Shown: piece by piece, positions 11,100-24,039 of the stretch
Numbering within the stretch: the first letter of the stretch is position 1
Layout: each line of letters begins with the position of its first letter
From: Pleurotus ostreatus/Saccharomyces cerevisiae fusant
Lineage: Eukaryota; Opisthokonta
Assembly: GCA_024196135.1 (NCBI GenBank)
Contig: JAMQCK010000104.1
Span: 1 to 64,000 of the forward strand
Reading direction: 5' to 3'
DNA: 64,000 bases
Notes under the pieces: model-generated
Told to the model about the DNA's origin: nothing
Database searches by the model: none
The model's input: the letters and a program-made list of their open reading frames with translations, nothing else
Made by a program: the position numbers and the translations under genes

Positions 11100-11900
11100 A
11101 TGCTCATGGATCCTTCAACCCAACCTCCGCAAAGCGCTTCGGCGCAGGATGCACCGCCGCTCCTAGCCGTATCTGCCCCTGCCAATGCGACTGCCAACCC
11201 CATCGACTTTTCACAAACCCCGCTTGCCGAAGCATATACAGGTTTCTACGCCACTGTAGTCGAAAACGCCTTCACCCCCGCCGAGTGCGCTGCCCTCCTC
11301 GCGCGCGCTACCGCTAGCGGCGAGTGGTCATTTGCCCGCGGCGACGTACCGCCCGAAGCTCGCGACACGTACCGCGTTGGGGACCGCACCTACCTCACCG
11401 ACTCCGAGGTCTCTGCCGCCGTCTTCGCGCGTCTGCTGCCCTTCATTGAGGACATTCGTGACCTGCGACCTGGAAGCAAGTGGGAGACCATCGCGCACCG
11501 CCCCGGCCGGGCGCAGGGCCCCGCCTGGCACCTCGCGGGTCTGAAGTCGCGGCTCAGCTTCCTGCGCTACACGCCCGGGCAGTACTTCCAACCGCATTGC
11601 GACGGGCTGTCCATCGTAGAGGAGGATGGACACTCGTACAAGTCCTTCGTCACGATACATCTCTACCTGAGCGACGACGCATCGTCGCCGGTGGAAGGTA
11701 GTGAAGGGAATCCGCCGCTGTCGGGTGGAGCGACTCGCTTCTGGACGCCAAACAAGAAGCATTACCTCGATGTTGAGCCTCGCGTCGGACGGGTGCTTAT
11801 ATTCCAGCAGCGTATGCTCGTCCACAGTGGGGAGAAGGTCACAGGAGGGACGAAGTATACCATGCGAGGCGACCTTTTGTACGAAGAAGCTCACGCGTAA
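11100..11900 (+). CDS. 2-oxoglutarate/Fe(II)-dependent oxygenase (prolyl 4-hydroxylase type)
   Basis: Single-exon gene. The frame is open from 11082, but the codon there is GTG; the first in-frame ATG is 11100 (MLMDPSTQPP) and a second is at 11106. The double-stranded beta-helix fold is supported by RLSFLRYTPGQYFQPHCDG, which gives the HxD iron ligands. The distal His and the 2-oxoglutarate-binding Arg lie in VLIFQQRMLVHSGEKVTGGT and KYTMRGDLLY. GGATRFWTP is the usual lid segment. Overall it resembles fungal P4H-like oxygenases of about 260 residues. There is no signal peptide, so an intracellular protein is likely. The substrate cannot be inferred. Confidence 0.87.
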   Translation: MLMDPSTQPPQSASAQDAPPLLAVSAPANATANPIDFSQTPLAEAYTGFYATVVENAFTPAECAALLARATASGEWSFARGDVPPEARDTYRVGDRTYLTDSEVSAAVFARLLPFIEDIRDLRPGSKWETIAHRPGRAQGPAWHLAGLKSRLSFLRYTPGQYFQPHCDGLSIVEEDGHSYKSFVTIHLYLSDDASSPVEGSEGNPPLSGGATRFWTPNKKHYLDVEPRVGRVLIFQQRMLVHSGEKVTGGTKYTMRGDLLYEEAHA

Positions 11901-12013
11901 CCTGTAATTCATAAATTCATATCTTTCGTATCCCACCTCATTCATACAGAATCATTACAGCATAGCAATCACCTGGGCAATAGAGAGCAAAACAACGGAA
12001 ACCTTGCGCATCT

Positions 12014-14351
12014 CTACTTCTCCGTGGGCGCCTCCACTGGGCGCCCTGCGACGTCCGTACCCTCCGCCGCGTTGTGCGCATCCCTATTAGAAAGATGCGT
12101 TAGCCAGCAGGTTTTTGCCGCTAACGCAAGCACGTACCCAAGTCGCTTGTCAGGCAGCAAGAGACCGAAAATCATGATAGGGACGGACACCGCGAGAGCG
12201 ACGATAGTTATATACCGCATCACGTCGGAGTACGCGTAGTTGACCGCGATGCGATCCGCCGAGCCCCACTCGGGGAGCACGCCAGTGATGGAGTTGATGA
12301 GAGCCTTCACCTCTTCGTCGGATGCGTTGGGGAGTCGCTCGTGTAGTCGCGCCGGGAACGTGTTCGTGTAAATCCCTGAGGGAATGGGTAGGCTTGATCA
12401 GTGGGCCCTGATGAGGAAGAGTGCTCGATGAGACGTACCACCCGCAATTGATTGCCCGACAGCCGACCCAAGGAAGCCGATGAGCAATACTAGTGAAGAA
12501 ATCTGGGCCAGCTCGGCGTGTGGGACGACGATCTGGGCGGAGACCAGGACGATGGTCTCGACGATGCCGCTACCGATGCCCTGCACGGCTTGTACGACGA
12601 AGAGCTCCGCCATAGAGTTTTCCTGACCTCGGAGGCGCATCATGACCTGGCAGACGAGAATCGCGTTAAGCTCGATATGTCGAGTGGAGAAAAATATCTA
12701 TGCTATACGCACCCCATAGCCCACAAAGCGGATCGCGCATCCAACGACGAGCATCCACTTGTAGCGGCGCATCTTGTACATGAACCAGCCGGCGCCGATG
12801 CCGACAAGGCATTGCGTGACACCGTTGAGATAGACGAGGAACGTGGCATTGCGGACGCTGTAGTTGTGCGTCACGATGGACCAGGCGTAAAGGCTGCGAG
12901 GTGGTGAGCTCCTGTTCCCTAATGTCAACGAGCAGTCATCACGCACTAGGTATGGGTGCACGCGAAGCCTACCTGGAATGCTGGCGTCAGTATTTTGTTG
13001 TCGATGAAGGAACCTTCAGCGTACAGCATCAAACGCGCTCAGTAAGCAGGACATCACGATTGTCATGTTCTTGAAGTATCGCAGGGGCACGACGGGATGC
13101 TTGGCGTAGTATTTCTCGTATGGAACGAGCGCAATCTTCAAAAGAAGGTCAGGAAAGCATTCAAAGTCTCGTCTTTACTTACCAGGAATACCGCCCCGAC
13201 GCCTATCAGAGCGTCCAAATACGCAGTCTTCCACTGACTCGGCGTCGTCGCCGCCAAACAAAAGGGTAGCAGCAGCATCACGAAGCCACCCAGCAACAGG
13301 ATCATGCCACCCAGGTCAATGAGGGAGCAGTAATCATAAAGTGTCAGACGTTTCTTGACCACGAGTCCCGCCTTGCGCGACTTGCGCCCAAAGTAGATGA
13401 GGGTGACGACGATGAAGGAGGCGCAGAAGGGCATGAGGATGGCGAACATGCCAATGCCCCAGCGCCAGCCGATGCCGTTGACGACGGAGTCGACGATGAA
13501 GGCGGAGACCCAGGGCGTGATTAGGAAGGGGAAGTAGGAGAACTGTAAGTCGGAAATGTCAGAAACGCAGTTGAGGGAACATAGGAGCCGTACGCACCCC
13601 AATTGCGAACCCTCGCCACCTCTGGTTTGAGATATCGGCGATGATAATCTGATCCAGGATTTGCGTCCCGGATTGGCCGACAGCGTAGAACATGGCGCCT
13701 CCGGCGTATACGTCGACAGTGGCTGACGACGCGCAGAGGATGTATGAAAGGAGGTAGCATGAGATCGTGAGTAGGTATGTCTCGCCTTAGAAGTAAATGT
13801 CAGTTCAGCTTCCCCTAGTCTAATTGCACGACAATGCTTACCGCGACCTATCACATCTGATAGCTTCGCTATAGGCGGCTTGATGACCGCCGAGACGAGT
13901 GTCTGCGCGGTGGAGATGGCAGATAATTTGCTAAGCTGAGAAAATGAAGACGTCGCGAAGGTCTGATAGTTGTAAACCGTGGTGTTATCGAGCTCACTAC
14001 GAGGGGACGGTCAATTCAAACGTATCGATGATATGAAGGTCCTCTATACTCACAAAATAATCATCATCAGAGCCAAGCTATGAAAGGATGCAATTCAGTC
14101 AGAGGCGCCTGGGTATGCGGTGATCGCACCTACCCAGAGATGAGAATCCATCGTCCCTTGGTCCCCCAGATCGCCTGCATGGCCTCGATTCCCGCCACAC
14201 CCGCCGCGGTGTTGCTATCTGCAACATGCACGGGCACGTCGGCGGGAGCCTTGTCCTCGACATCGGAGTCCTTCTCCTTGACGGATGGTTCTGGCGATGA
14301 ATCCTCTGGAGACGGACGAAACTGCGCCGCGATGGACTGAAGGATAGCCAT
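12014..14351 (-). CDS. MFS siderophore-iron transporter
   Basis: Predicted proton-coupled plasma-membrane importer of ferric siderophores (SIT/Arn-like MFS). The start is ATG 14351 (MAILQSIAAQF); the longer frame begins with GTG. An acidic cytosolic N-terminus (SPEPSVKEKDSDVEDKAP) precedes the first membrane segment. Diagnostic SIT blocks are SLDNTTVYNYQTFA after TM1, KPPIAKLSDVIGRGETY and GQSGTQILDQIIIADISNQR. FPFLITPWVSAFIVDSVVNG and WRWGIGMFAILMPFCASFIV follow. The last segment, MRYITIVALAVSVPIMIFGL, and a hydrophilic tail end it. More than ten introns interrupt it, and I did not place every join. Two GATAAG sites stand upstream (separate entry). Confidence 0.88.
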
Positions 14352-14460
14352 AGCGAGAGTGGAGGTCAAGGTCGAACTGCCGCGGTCCCCCACGGCCCTC
14401 CAGTGGCTTCTTATGCGCGTCCATGTGATGGGTCAAAGGCATTGTATAGAGCTTTAGGTT

Positions 14461-14490
14461 GATAAGGGTGGCATTCCCGCCCGGCTTATC
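14461..14490. promoter_or_regulatory. Pair of opposed GATAAG sites upstream of the siderophore transporter
   Basis: GATAAG at 14461-14466 and its reverse complement CTTATC at 14485-14490 lie about 110-140 bases upstream of the transporter start. Fungal iron-responsive GATA repressors of the SRE/Urbs1 family bind HGATAR elements in front of siderophore-uptake genes. That makes this pair a plausible iron-control element, but such hexamers also occur by chance. Confidence 0.4.
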
Positions 14491-15155
14491 ACGTATCGAC
14501 GCTAGGCGGACTGTGGGTGGCACCGTCGAAATCCACGATAGGCATACCCGAAGTCCAGCAGCCCAGCAGTCCAGGGAGAGGAAAATGACTGACTCAAATA
14601 GTGACCGGGCCCTGAGCCCCGGAGACGCGGAATATGTGTATCTTTCGTTGTGCAGGAGAATCCATGGCACAAGACCTCTACGGCATTGACGGCAACTTGA
14701 AGCTTGCAGCTGGCTTGAAAGGTCCTTGCTGTGGGTCATATAGCCCAGGCACCGTTCGCGCTATCGCTCTGACTTGGCCCAGATAGAAGAACGTCTAAAG
14801 AGGAATGACCGAAAAGAGCAAGGGTGAGAAAGAGTTGCTTCCGTTCGGCGTCCGCAGAAGCCACGGCATCTGCCGTGACCGGTACACGTGATATGTTCAA
14901 CTTCTGTTTCTGGACACTGCACGCGTCGTCCAATGGAAAGACTCGGTTCCTACGTACGCAAACCGGATCTTGCGCTGCGTACACCTTCCCATACATACAA
15001 GAATTGTTAGCATTCCAGGGAACAGAAATACATAGCGCAAAATCAAGGGAATTTATGGATAAGTACTCGGTAAAAAAGACAACATAGCAGTGCATGTGTC
15101 ATGGCAGAATCCCATAATCAACGTACATCTACCTAGATATCCCATAGTTCGCTGT
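14491..15155. other. Intergenic: distal transporter promoter and INO80 3' flank
   Basis: No gene is evident. The short open frames on both strands lack family resemblance and are probably chance. A third GATAAG stands near 15057. Confidence 0.5.
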
Positions 15156-18100
15156 TCAGTCGTCGGACTGCTTCTTACGCCCTCGCTTGCCAGGTGCGCC
15201 GCCGCGGCCACCGCCGCGGCTCCCACGGCCTCTACCGCGCCCGCGACCACGCCCAGACGTGCTGGGAACAGGCGTGCCGTTCGTGTCCTCGTCGTCCGCT
15301 TCGCCTTCACCCTTTGCTGGACCAGATTGACCGAACTCGTCGTCATCGTCGTTCTGGAAGGAGATGCGCTTGCCGGTGTCGCCCAAGTTGTCGACATTCT
15401 CGTCGCCAAGCAGCAGTTCGACGACCTCGTTCGCCTTGATGGCCTCCGCGAACGACTTGTTGCCGACGACCACGTCTTGCACCTGAATATGTAGCGTCAG
15501 TAAACGAAGAGCCAAATGTGTGACCGAGACGCACATCTTTCTTCCTACGAGCCATCTTCAGGACACGCTCGTCAACGGTGTTGCGGCAGATCAACCGGTA
15601 GACCGTGACCTGGCGGGTCTGACCGAGACGATGAGCACGATCCATGGCCTGCGCGTCGTTGGACGGATTCCAGTCATGGTCGTAGAATACGACTGTGTCC
15701 GCAGCGGTAAGGTTGATGCCCACACCGCCTGCCTTCGTACTGAGCAGGAAGACGAAGTACTCGGGCCTGTCGCGATATTAGCCTCACATCGCCAGCCTAG
15801 TATAGAATAGCACTCACTTGGTCTGCCAGTCATTGACAAGGTCGCGACGGGTCTCCACCTTGCATGATCCATCCAACCGCAAGTACTTGTACTGCCGATA
15901 GATCAAGTACTCTTCCAAGATGTCCATGAGCTTCGTCATCTGCGAGTACAGCAGCACACGATGGCCATCAGCCTTCAACTGCTGCAGCAACGTATCCAGC
16001 CCCGACAGCTTGCCCGAGTCGTAGATGAGGCGGTTGGCGGCAGGCGTGTGGATGAACGTAGGCGGTATCTGCGACCGATGCGTCATGTTCAGGAGCCCGG
16101 TTGGCGGAAGCGCAGGTATGCGCTCCTCGTACAAAGCGCATGCGCGTTCGGACTGTCGGAGAGCAGGCGGGAGACCGTAGAGCACGAGTGTCTCGAACGG
16201 CGCCTCGAGCCAGTTGTTGCGCGAGTCAAGGAAAGCGCGGTCATTGCAGTGAACGGACACGGGCGGAGCGACAGCAGCCGGCCTGTAGAAGCGAACGGAA
16301 GGAAGAGATAGAACGGATGTGGCCCAGGATGTGCGCGAGATTTCCGTCAGCGCAGGTTCGCCATGAGCGACTTCGAGGTCGTGAACAGGATTGTACAAGT
16401 TGAAGCGCAACCGGGGCTGTGCAGTGCAGGCAACGAAGTCGGGATCCCTTCCAAAGACATCAGCGAACCGGCATGAAGAGGTGGCGATCAGTACTCACGT
16501 GGAATAAGGTCCGTCCTCGATTATCTTCCTCTCCTGCTGAAGGCCGAGCAGTCTACGATACAAGAGTGATGATTCCGATATCCGATGCGCGTCGCTTGAT
16601 GTCAAGCCCAACAGCCGCAGGAAGGAGAAGGAATGCGCAGCTAAGGCAATGGTTAGTCGTGATACCAATGTGGCGGTGAACGACATACCATCTTCGGCCA
16701 CAGACTTCTCAATCCAGTCCGTCGACCAGATGTTCATGAGCTTCGTCAGAACGCTACTGCGCGAAGGAGCCTTGGACTCCTCATGCGGGAGCGACAAGAA
16801 CCCGCCATCTTGCCAGAGCAGGTTTGGCACGGTGTACTCGATGAGGTTGCGAGCGGAGTATGGCACCATCAGCGTGTCCGCCTCCCTAGCAAAGGAGACA
16901 GGCGGCCGGCAAGGCGAGAACGAGAAGGGCATCTGGACGGCCGTCCGCCCCATGAGCTCAGGATGGTTGATGATCTATACGGATGGTCAGCGATGCGCTA
17001 ATGGTGTGAAGCAAGGAGCATACCTTGCGGAGGTGCATGATGATGTTGTACAGGTAGCGGTAGCTGCTCTCCTGCCCTGTGCTCGGCGCAAGCGCACTCT
17101 TGACGTCGGACTTCGAGACGGACTTGACGGTGTCCCAATACTGAATGCCCTGGCGACCGCTCATCTCAACGTAGACATCCTTCTCAATCTGCAGGAAATA
17201 TAAGTAGTAGTCGACTAAGAAGAACGAGCTCAAGCGCACCTTCTCGCCCAACTCCATCTGGACATGCTTCTTCAGACGCCTAAGCATGAACGGCTTGAGG
17301 ATCATATGAAGTCGACGAAGCTGATGCTCGTTCAGCCGATTCCCGCCCTTCTTGCCCACGCCGCTCTCGATGTCCTTAGAGAACCACTCGTTGAACTCGT
17401 CGTGGCTGTCGAATAGACTGGGCATAATGAAATGCAATAGGGCCCACAGCTCTGGAGGCAAGGCTTGAGTGTGCGTCTCGAACTCCAACCACAGACCACG
17501 TACCTTGCATGGAGTTTTGGATAGGTGTACCAGTCAGCAAGAGCCGGTTGCGACATTGCAACCCGAGCAAGACCTTCCACCGCGCACTAGCCGAGTTCTT
17601 GATGTTCTGCGCCTCGTCGAGGATCATATACTGCCACTTCACGCGCTGGAAGTACTGCTGATCTTGCAGAATCTACCACAAGAGACGCGGTCAACAACAG
17701 CTCAGCAGTTGCAGGCAACAAACCCACCATCTGGTAGCTGGTCACGATGATATGATGATCGGTGTCCTCGTCGTACGTCAAGTCCTTTTTGCTCCAGTAC
17801 TTGCGCATTGTCGCCCGGTCCTTGACCTGTCCCCAGTACGGCTTCGCCTTCAGCTTCGGTACGAAGCGTGTAAGCTCAGCGTCCCAGTTGTGCAATGTGG
17901 AGGCAGGCGCGACGACGAGAAAAGGGCCCCAGATGTTGTGCTTCTCAGCCAGGTAGGCGAGCAAAGAGATCGATTGGATGGTCTGCATGGCTGTCAGGGA
18001 TGCCCCACACAGACACAGTTAGGTAAAGAAGTCCTTACCTTGCCGAGACCCATCTCATCAGCAAGAATGCCGTTGATACCCTGCTCATATAGCGTCGCGA

Positions 18101-21020
18101 GCCAGTTCAAACCCTTGAGCTGGTAGTCCTTCAGAGGCGTCGTCAGATACTTCGGCTGCTGCACAAGCATCGGTCCATCGAGTGTGGTCGGGTCGTTAAA
18201 GTTCAGTTCATCATCCACTACACCGAGGTCAGCCAAAGTATCATCGCTGACAACCAAGGCAACTCACGCTGCTCGGTGAGACCTCCTTCGCCGCCCGTCT
18301 CAACATCCTCCTTCTCGCCACTTTGCGCCCTGCTCCCGTTGAAGGGTTGACGACCCGCTTGCTTGTCGAATTCGGCAGCACGCTCCTTAGCAGCGGCAAT
18401 CGCTTGCTCGGCATTGTGCCTCGCAGTCTGGTGAAGGTTGGTGGTGTCCTCTGCATCAAGCGTCAGTAAGTGTGATAACTTGACGGGATATGAGAACTGA
18501 CCGTCATCGAAGTCGATCTCCCGAAGCTGGTCAGCGCCGACGGACTGAAGAGTCGCACCCGTAGGCACGTAGTCCGCATTTGGCTGCCCTTCCTGACCTT
18601 CGCTCCTCTCAATCTCGTCCGCTGCACATCCGTCAGTACGCACCCTCACTCAACCTCTCAACCCACTCACTCTTGATCTTATTCCCCACGAAATGACTGT
18701 ACAGCTCCGTCTGGCTGATCAGGAACTCCAGCTTGCGCGCCTGCCGTGCCGCCTCGCGCTTCTCGTCCTCCACCTTCATCCGGTCGACGGCCTCCTTCTG
18801 CTCGCGCCGGCGCACGTCGCGCTCCTCCTTCTCATTCTTCTTCCAGAAGCCCATCATCTCGCGCATGAGCCTCTTGGCGCGCGTCTGCGCGTCCTTCGTC
18901 GACTTGGGGGTCTTCGTGAACGGCTTGCGTGCCTGACGGGAAGCGAGAGTGGCAAGACGTTCCAACTGGCTTTGGCGCTGCTGGTAGCCCTGGACCTGGT
19001 ACTTGTACACCTATAGAATCTATTAGCGGAAGTTCAGAGTACGATTACAGGACATGCTTACCTTGACCACATCCCTCCTGGCGATCGTCGTCCAAACCTT
19101 CTTCTGCGCCTCCTCCACCGTCCGAACGCGCTTGATCTGCCCATTTTGGTCCACCTTCTTCGCCTTCCTGAGCGTAGGCGGCACATCATCGAGCTCGTAG
19201 ATGAACGCCCCCGCCGTACTCTGCGTGCTCGGCGAAGCCGGTCTCGAGTCCAGCGTGATCGAGGGAGCCGGAGGTGCCGTCGCCGCCGCCGCCGCTTCCA
19301 GGGCCGCCTTCTCCATCACACTCGGTCTGTAGTATGGGTGGTGAGGCACGGGCAGCGGGGGAGGCGAGGTAGCCGTGGACAAAGACCTCGCATCATCCAC
19401 GTCCGCGGTTGGGTACCCAGCAGTGGCGGGAGGCACGGGCGGGACAGCCGTGTGGTTGTAGGCCTCGTGCGGCTGAGGCGTCGTCACCGCCGATCCCCGC
19501 TTCTTCCGCGGGGCAGCCCTCTTGCGCGGAGGCTTCGCTGGCGGCGGCACCGGCGCGGACACGCTCTCCATCACCGGCGCGGGCGGCCTGGGTGCCGCCT
19601 TCGCGCGCCCCACGTTGAGTCGGGAGGGGGCAGGGGAAGCGGAGGCCGACTCGTCCATGGGCGGCAGCGGCGGTGCGTCGAACTCATCCACCTTTCGCCG
19701 CTTGATTGCCCGCTTCCCCTGCTCGTTTAAAGACTCCTCCGTGTCGCTGTCCGAGGTCACGCTGTCAGGCCCGCGAAGCAGGGAAGGTGGCGGAGGCGGG
19801 AGCTTGAGCGTTCGCTGGGGTACTTCGCGCTCCTTGCCCTTGTCGTTCGGTCGCGGGACGCTCGCGGAGGGTACGGGCGGGACGGGTGGCTGAGGTATGG
19901 ATCGTTCGCGGTAGTATGAGCTCTGGGACGACACGTCAGCGCGACCTGCATCAGAGGGAGTACCGTCCAAGGTTTTGCGCTTGATCCCCGCATGCACGGG
20001 AGGAGGAACGGGTGGCGAGTGCCGCGAGTACGCCGAACCTTCGGCTGGGGAGTACTGGTGCCGGGACGATGGGCTTGTAGCTTGCGTATATTCTGCGTAC
20101 GGCGACTGATCACGGGGGCGGCCCCACGCCTCTGCAGACATTTGCTCTTGCTTCTGACGTCGCTCCCATTCTTCCTCTAGCCGCGTTGTCGAGTGTCCGT
20201 AGGGCATATGGGGAGGGGAGGATGGTTGAGGAACCTTGGCGACCTTGCGTGCATACTGGTGCGATAGGCGCCGCGCCGTTTCGCCAATCTGGCCCTGCAG
20301 GGGCGCGAGTCAGTACAGCCAGCTACAGTGAGAAAGCACCACGCACCGAGATGTTCGCCTGGTAGAAGTGCTCCACCGCGCGCTGTCGGTCTTGAGTCTC
20401 ACGAATATAACCACCAAGTTCACCGAGCCAAACCTCCTCTGTTTCCGCCAGATCAGGCGATGGGGCGCGTACGGCCTCGTCCGCGTCGGGCGGCAGGCGC
20501 AGCGATCGCGAGCTTGAACGCGGTGCCTGCGAATTATGAGTCAGCATGCGGTGGCCAGAGAGCTGTGATGGAGGTGGCTGACATAGGCAGCAGGATGACG
20601 GGCTTCATCCTCGCCAGGCTTGTGCCGCTTGCGCGGAGGGGAACCGGCGCGCGACGCTGAATTGTTGGCAGAAGGCCCGGGCGCCTGGTATTCAACGTGG
20701 GTTCGATAGTAGGAACGCTGCTGAGGTGGCGGTGGTTGAGTTGGCTGCTGATCTGGTCGAACATAGGGCTGGGTGTAGGGAGCATAAGGGTCGCGCTGGT
20801 CGGCCGGAGGAGGTGGCGGCGGCGGATACGGGTGCGCTGCGTATGTATAATTCGCCCTCTCTGGCTCAACGCGATATGTATTCGGTTGCGGAGGAGGCGC
20901 CCTTTGTTGGCGCTCTGGCTGAGGCGGGTCCTCTCTGGGATAACTCGGCGGTTGCCCGTAGGGTGTCGAGGGACCTCCACCGGGCGCCGGGTCGTCGTTG
21001 AGGATGCGGCTCAGCGACAT
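15156..21020 (-). CDS. INO80: Chromatin-remodelling ATPase INO80
   Basis: Catalytic Snf2-family subunit of the INO80 nucleosome remodeller, roughly 1,700 residues over about 16 exons. The start is ATG 21020 ([18 protein letters not shown]). A Pro/Tyr-rich disordered N-terminus and a Ser/Pro/Lys-rich segment follow. The DBINO domain lies at about 18.7-19.0 kb ([38 protein letters not shown]). The N-terminal ATPase lobe has ADEMGLGK (motif I), [29 protein letters not shown] (motif II) and [32 protein letters not shown] and [19 protein letters not shown] mark the second lobe after the long insertion typical of INO80. The C-terminus is an RG-repeat tail ending [10 protein letters not shown]. Confidence 0.96.
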
Positions 21021-21775
21021 GACCGTCTAAACCAAGATGTGGAGAAAAGCGGCGGCCTCGTGGGAGAAAACGACAGCGGAAACAGCACCCAGGTCGGACG
21101 GAACGCGTACACCACCGGGATGTTCGCACTCGATTTCGCCGTCGTGCCCGATGCTGCGCGGCGCTCTCTGCTCGTCGTTGTGGACACGAGACGACGATGA
21201 GAAAGTGTTACAGACTGCGCGTCCCTCTCGGGAGTGCCTTATTGCACGGTATTTTATGCTCAATTCGCTCCGAATTGGGAAAGTTCCGATTCCGAGCTTC
21301 GATGTGCCCGCTTATTCGACTCCTCCAACTCGTGCTCGGCGCGCTGGAACGACACCAGTATGCCTCCTCTTGCCGATGCTTTTGCAGTCAAAGTACTGTT
21401 ATCTATCTCTCGCGCCCTGTGCAGCCTTGCTGTCGTCACGAGTCGGAGCCGCCATTGTTGAAGTTGGGGTGATTGATTATTACATACGAGAACTTCCCAA
21501 ATCCGGCGCTCCTCCGAGACCCATCACAAGGTCCAAGCGGCTTGTCAGCCCGCTATCGAGATCAGAAATCGCTCAAGTGGCCAAACTGCGTAGAATTGGG
21601 CAATTATGGTACAAAACGGACCACCTCTCCTCCAAGAGACAGAAGACATGTACGAACAGGCGCACGGAAGAGATCCTACTTCTCACACCGGCGTTTCTGT
21701 TGGCAGCTCGCCGCACAGCCGGAATGTAAACTGCTTCGCGTCACCGCGCTACCACCGCCGTACTCGGCACGCCAT
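21021..21775. other. Intergenic: INO80 promoter and fumarase 3' flank
   Basis: Both neighbours are on the minus strand. A long plus-strand open frame (from about 21037) has no recognisable domain and mixed low-quality composition, so I treat it as chance. An ACGCGT hexamer lies near 21103. Confidence 0.5.
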
Positions 21776-24039
21776 CTAAGGCTCGTCGGGGTACAGCATC
21801 AGCTCAGGGCGGACCTTCTCGTCAAACTCCTCCGGGGTCAGGAAGCCCAGCGCAACGGTGGCCTCCTTGAGGGTGGTGTGCTCCTTGTGGGCCTTCTTCG
21901 CACACTTGGCGACGTCTGCACATACAGTTAGCACCCCATCGAACGGAAAATTGCAGGCGTGGTGAAGCGCGGCAGAAGAGGGGACATAGAAGCCAGGCTA
22001 AACCGAGGTCCCATGTCGCGCAAGCGTGGGAAGGTACACGCAGTCGACGCACGGTCGAGCGAGAAGATGAATTGACACGTACTGTCGTAGCCGAGATGGC
22101 TGTTGAGGATCGTAGCCAGCATCAGGGATTCATGCACAAGCGAGCTAATGCGCTTCTCGTTTGCTTGAATGCCAACCACGCAGTTCTTGGTGAACGAGCG
22201 CGAACCTATATGAGACAGGTTAGCACCCCATTGAATATCGAAACCGAAGGTAAGACGGCCTCGGTACAGGGCAGGAATCCAAATTTGCGCCCCGTCGCAA
22301 AGAGCGATGTACCGAGGGTAGCGTATGGAATTGGATACTGACCATCTGCCAACAAACGGATGCTCTGCAAGACGTTCTTGATGATGACCGGCTTGAAGAC
22401 GTTCAACTGTGCACTGTTAGCAACGTCATCACAACCTGTCGGTAGTGATGAATTACCTCGAAGTGACCATTCGAGCCTGCGATGCTGACAGTGGTGTTGT
22501 TACCCATGACCTGGGCAGCAACCATCGTCAAGGCCTCGCACTGAGTCGGGTTGACCTTGCCTGCAAGGATATGAGATGTGGGTAAGAATTGCACGATTGA
22601 GCACGTACCAGGCATGATAGAGCTGCCCGGCTCGTTCTCCGGCAGGGCAAGCTCGCCGAGACCGCAGCGCGGGCCAGAGCCGAGGAAGCGGATGTCGTTC
22701 GCGATCTTCATCAACGAGACAGCGACTGTGTTCAGCGCGCCATGAGCCTCAACAAGGGCATCGTGAGCAGCAAGCGCCTCAAACTACAGAATATAAGCAT
22801 CGCTTCAAAGTCACCTCGTCTGACACATACCTTGTTCGGCGCCGTCTTGAACTCAATCCCCGTCAACTTCGACACCTCCGCCGCAACCAAAGCGTCAAAG
22901 CCCCTCTTCGTGTTCAACCCCGTCCCCACAGCAGTACCGCCCTGCGCCAACAGGCTCAGGCGCGGCAGCGTGCCCTTGATACGCTCGATGCCGAAGGTGA
23001 GCTGCTGCACGTAGCCGCTGAACTCCTGACCAAGCGTCAAGGGCGTCGCGTCCTGCAAGTGCGTGCGGCCAATCTTGATGATCTTCTCGAAGGCCTTGGC
23101 CTTCTGGTCGAGCGCGTCGCGCAGCTCGGTGAGCGCGGGGAGGAGGTTGTTGGTGATTTCGGTGACGGCGGCGATGTGCATGACGGTGGGGAAGCTAGGA
23201 GAGGAGGGGGTGTGAGTGGGGATAGGGAAGGGTACAGGAGTTAGACGTACGTATCGTTGCTGCTCTGGCTCATGTTGACGTGGTCATTGGGGTGGACGGG
23301 CTTCTTGGAGCCAAGCTCGCCGCCGAGGATCTCGATGGCGCGGTTCGAGATGACCTGTACACGAGATTAGATACAAGCATCGTTTGTCATTAAAGAAACG
23401 CACCTCGTTCGCGTTCATGTTTGACTGCGTACCGCTACCAGTCTGGAAGACGACGAGGGGGAAGTGGTCGATCAGCTTCCCCGAGATGACCTGCACATCC
23501 TGTCAGTATCGTGTTCCCCTCGTCAATATCATGACGCACATCATCCGCGGCCTGCTGGATGGCCTTCCCGAGCTTCGGGTCCATGCCATAGGTCATGTTC
23601 ACAGTCGCCGCCGCCTTCTTCAGCACACCGAAGGCCTTGATGAGGGGCGGCGGGAGGCGCTCAGTCGGACCGCCAATGTCGAAGTTCTGCAGGGAGCTAC
23701 AGGCCACAATCAGATTAGGATCTTGTGGGCGGGAATGTGTCTCGCGCACCGCTGCGTCTGCGCGCCCCAGTACCGGTCCGAGGGTACCTGGAGCTCGCCA
23801 AACGTATCCCTCTCAATGCGGTGTTGTTGGGCAGCCTTAACGCATTCTCATCAGCTTTCCCCCTCCCACATCACCCGAAACAACGCACCATGAAAGTAGT
23901 CGAAAATAGGCGCTGGCTGGGCACGGCCCGCCTTATAGGTGCGCGGCATAGGATCTGGTGACGTTGTTTAGGCACGTGTTAACGCGCAAACCGGTGACAG
24001 CGAACGGCGTACTCTGCGGGAGAGGTGGAGGGTGGACAT
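21776..24039 (-). CDS. FUM1: Fumarate hydratase, class II, with mitochondrial presequence
   Basis: Converts fumarate to L-malate in the TCA cycle. The start is ATG 24039: exon 1 (MSTLHLSRR) joins across a 58-base intron to a second exon, giving an Arg/Ser-rich presequence that ends RLFSTTFM. The mature enzyme begins in exon 3 with [20 protein letters not shown]. Family blocks follow in order: [51 protein letters not shown], and the signature [15 protein letters not shown] with its catalytic Ser. The C-terminus ends [20 protein letters not shown]. An ATG sits exactly at the end of exon 2, so a shorter cytosolic form starting M-AAQQHR is possible. It is divergent from PEX11. Confidence 0.94.

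Noticed and set aside
21037..21729. 230-codon plus-strand open frame upstream of INO80
   Set aside because: No domain, mixed composition, and it lies in the promoter and 3' flank between two minus-strand genes; probably chance in GC-rich DNA.
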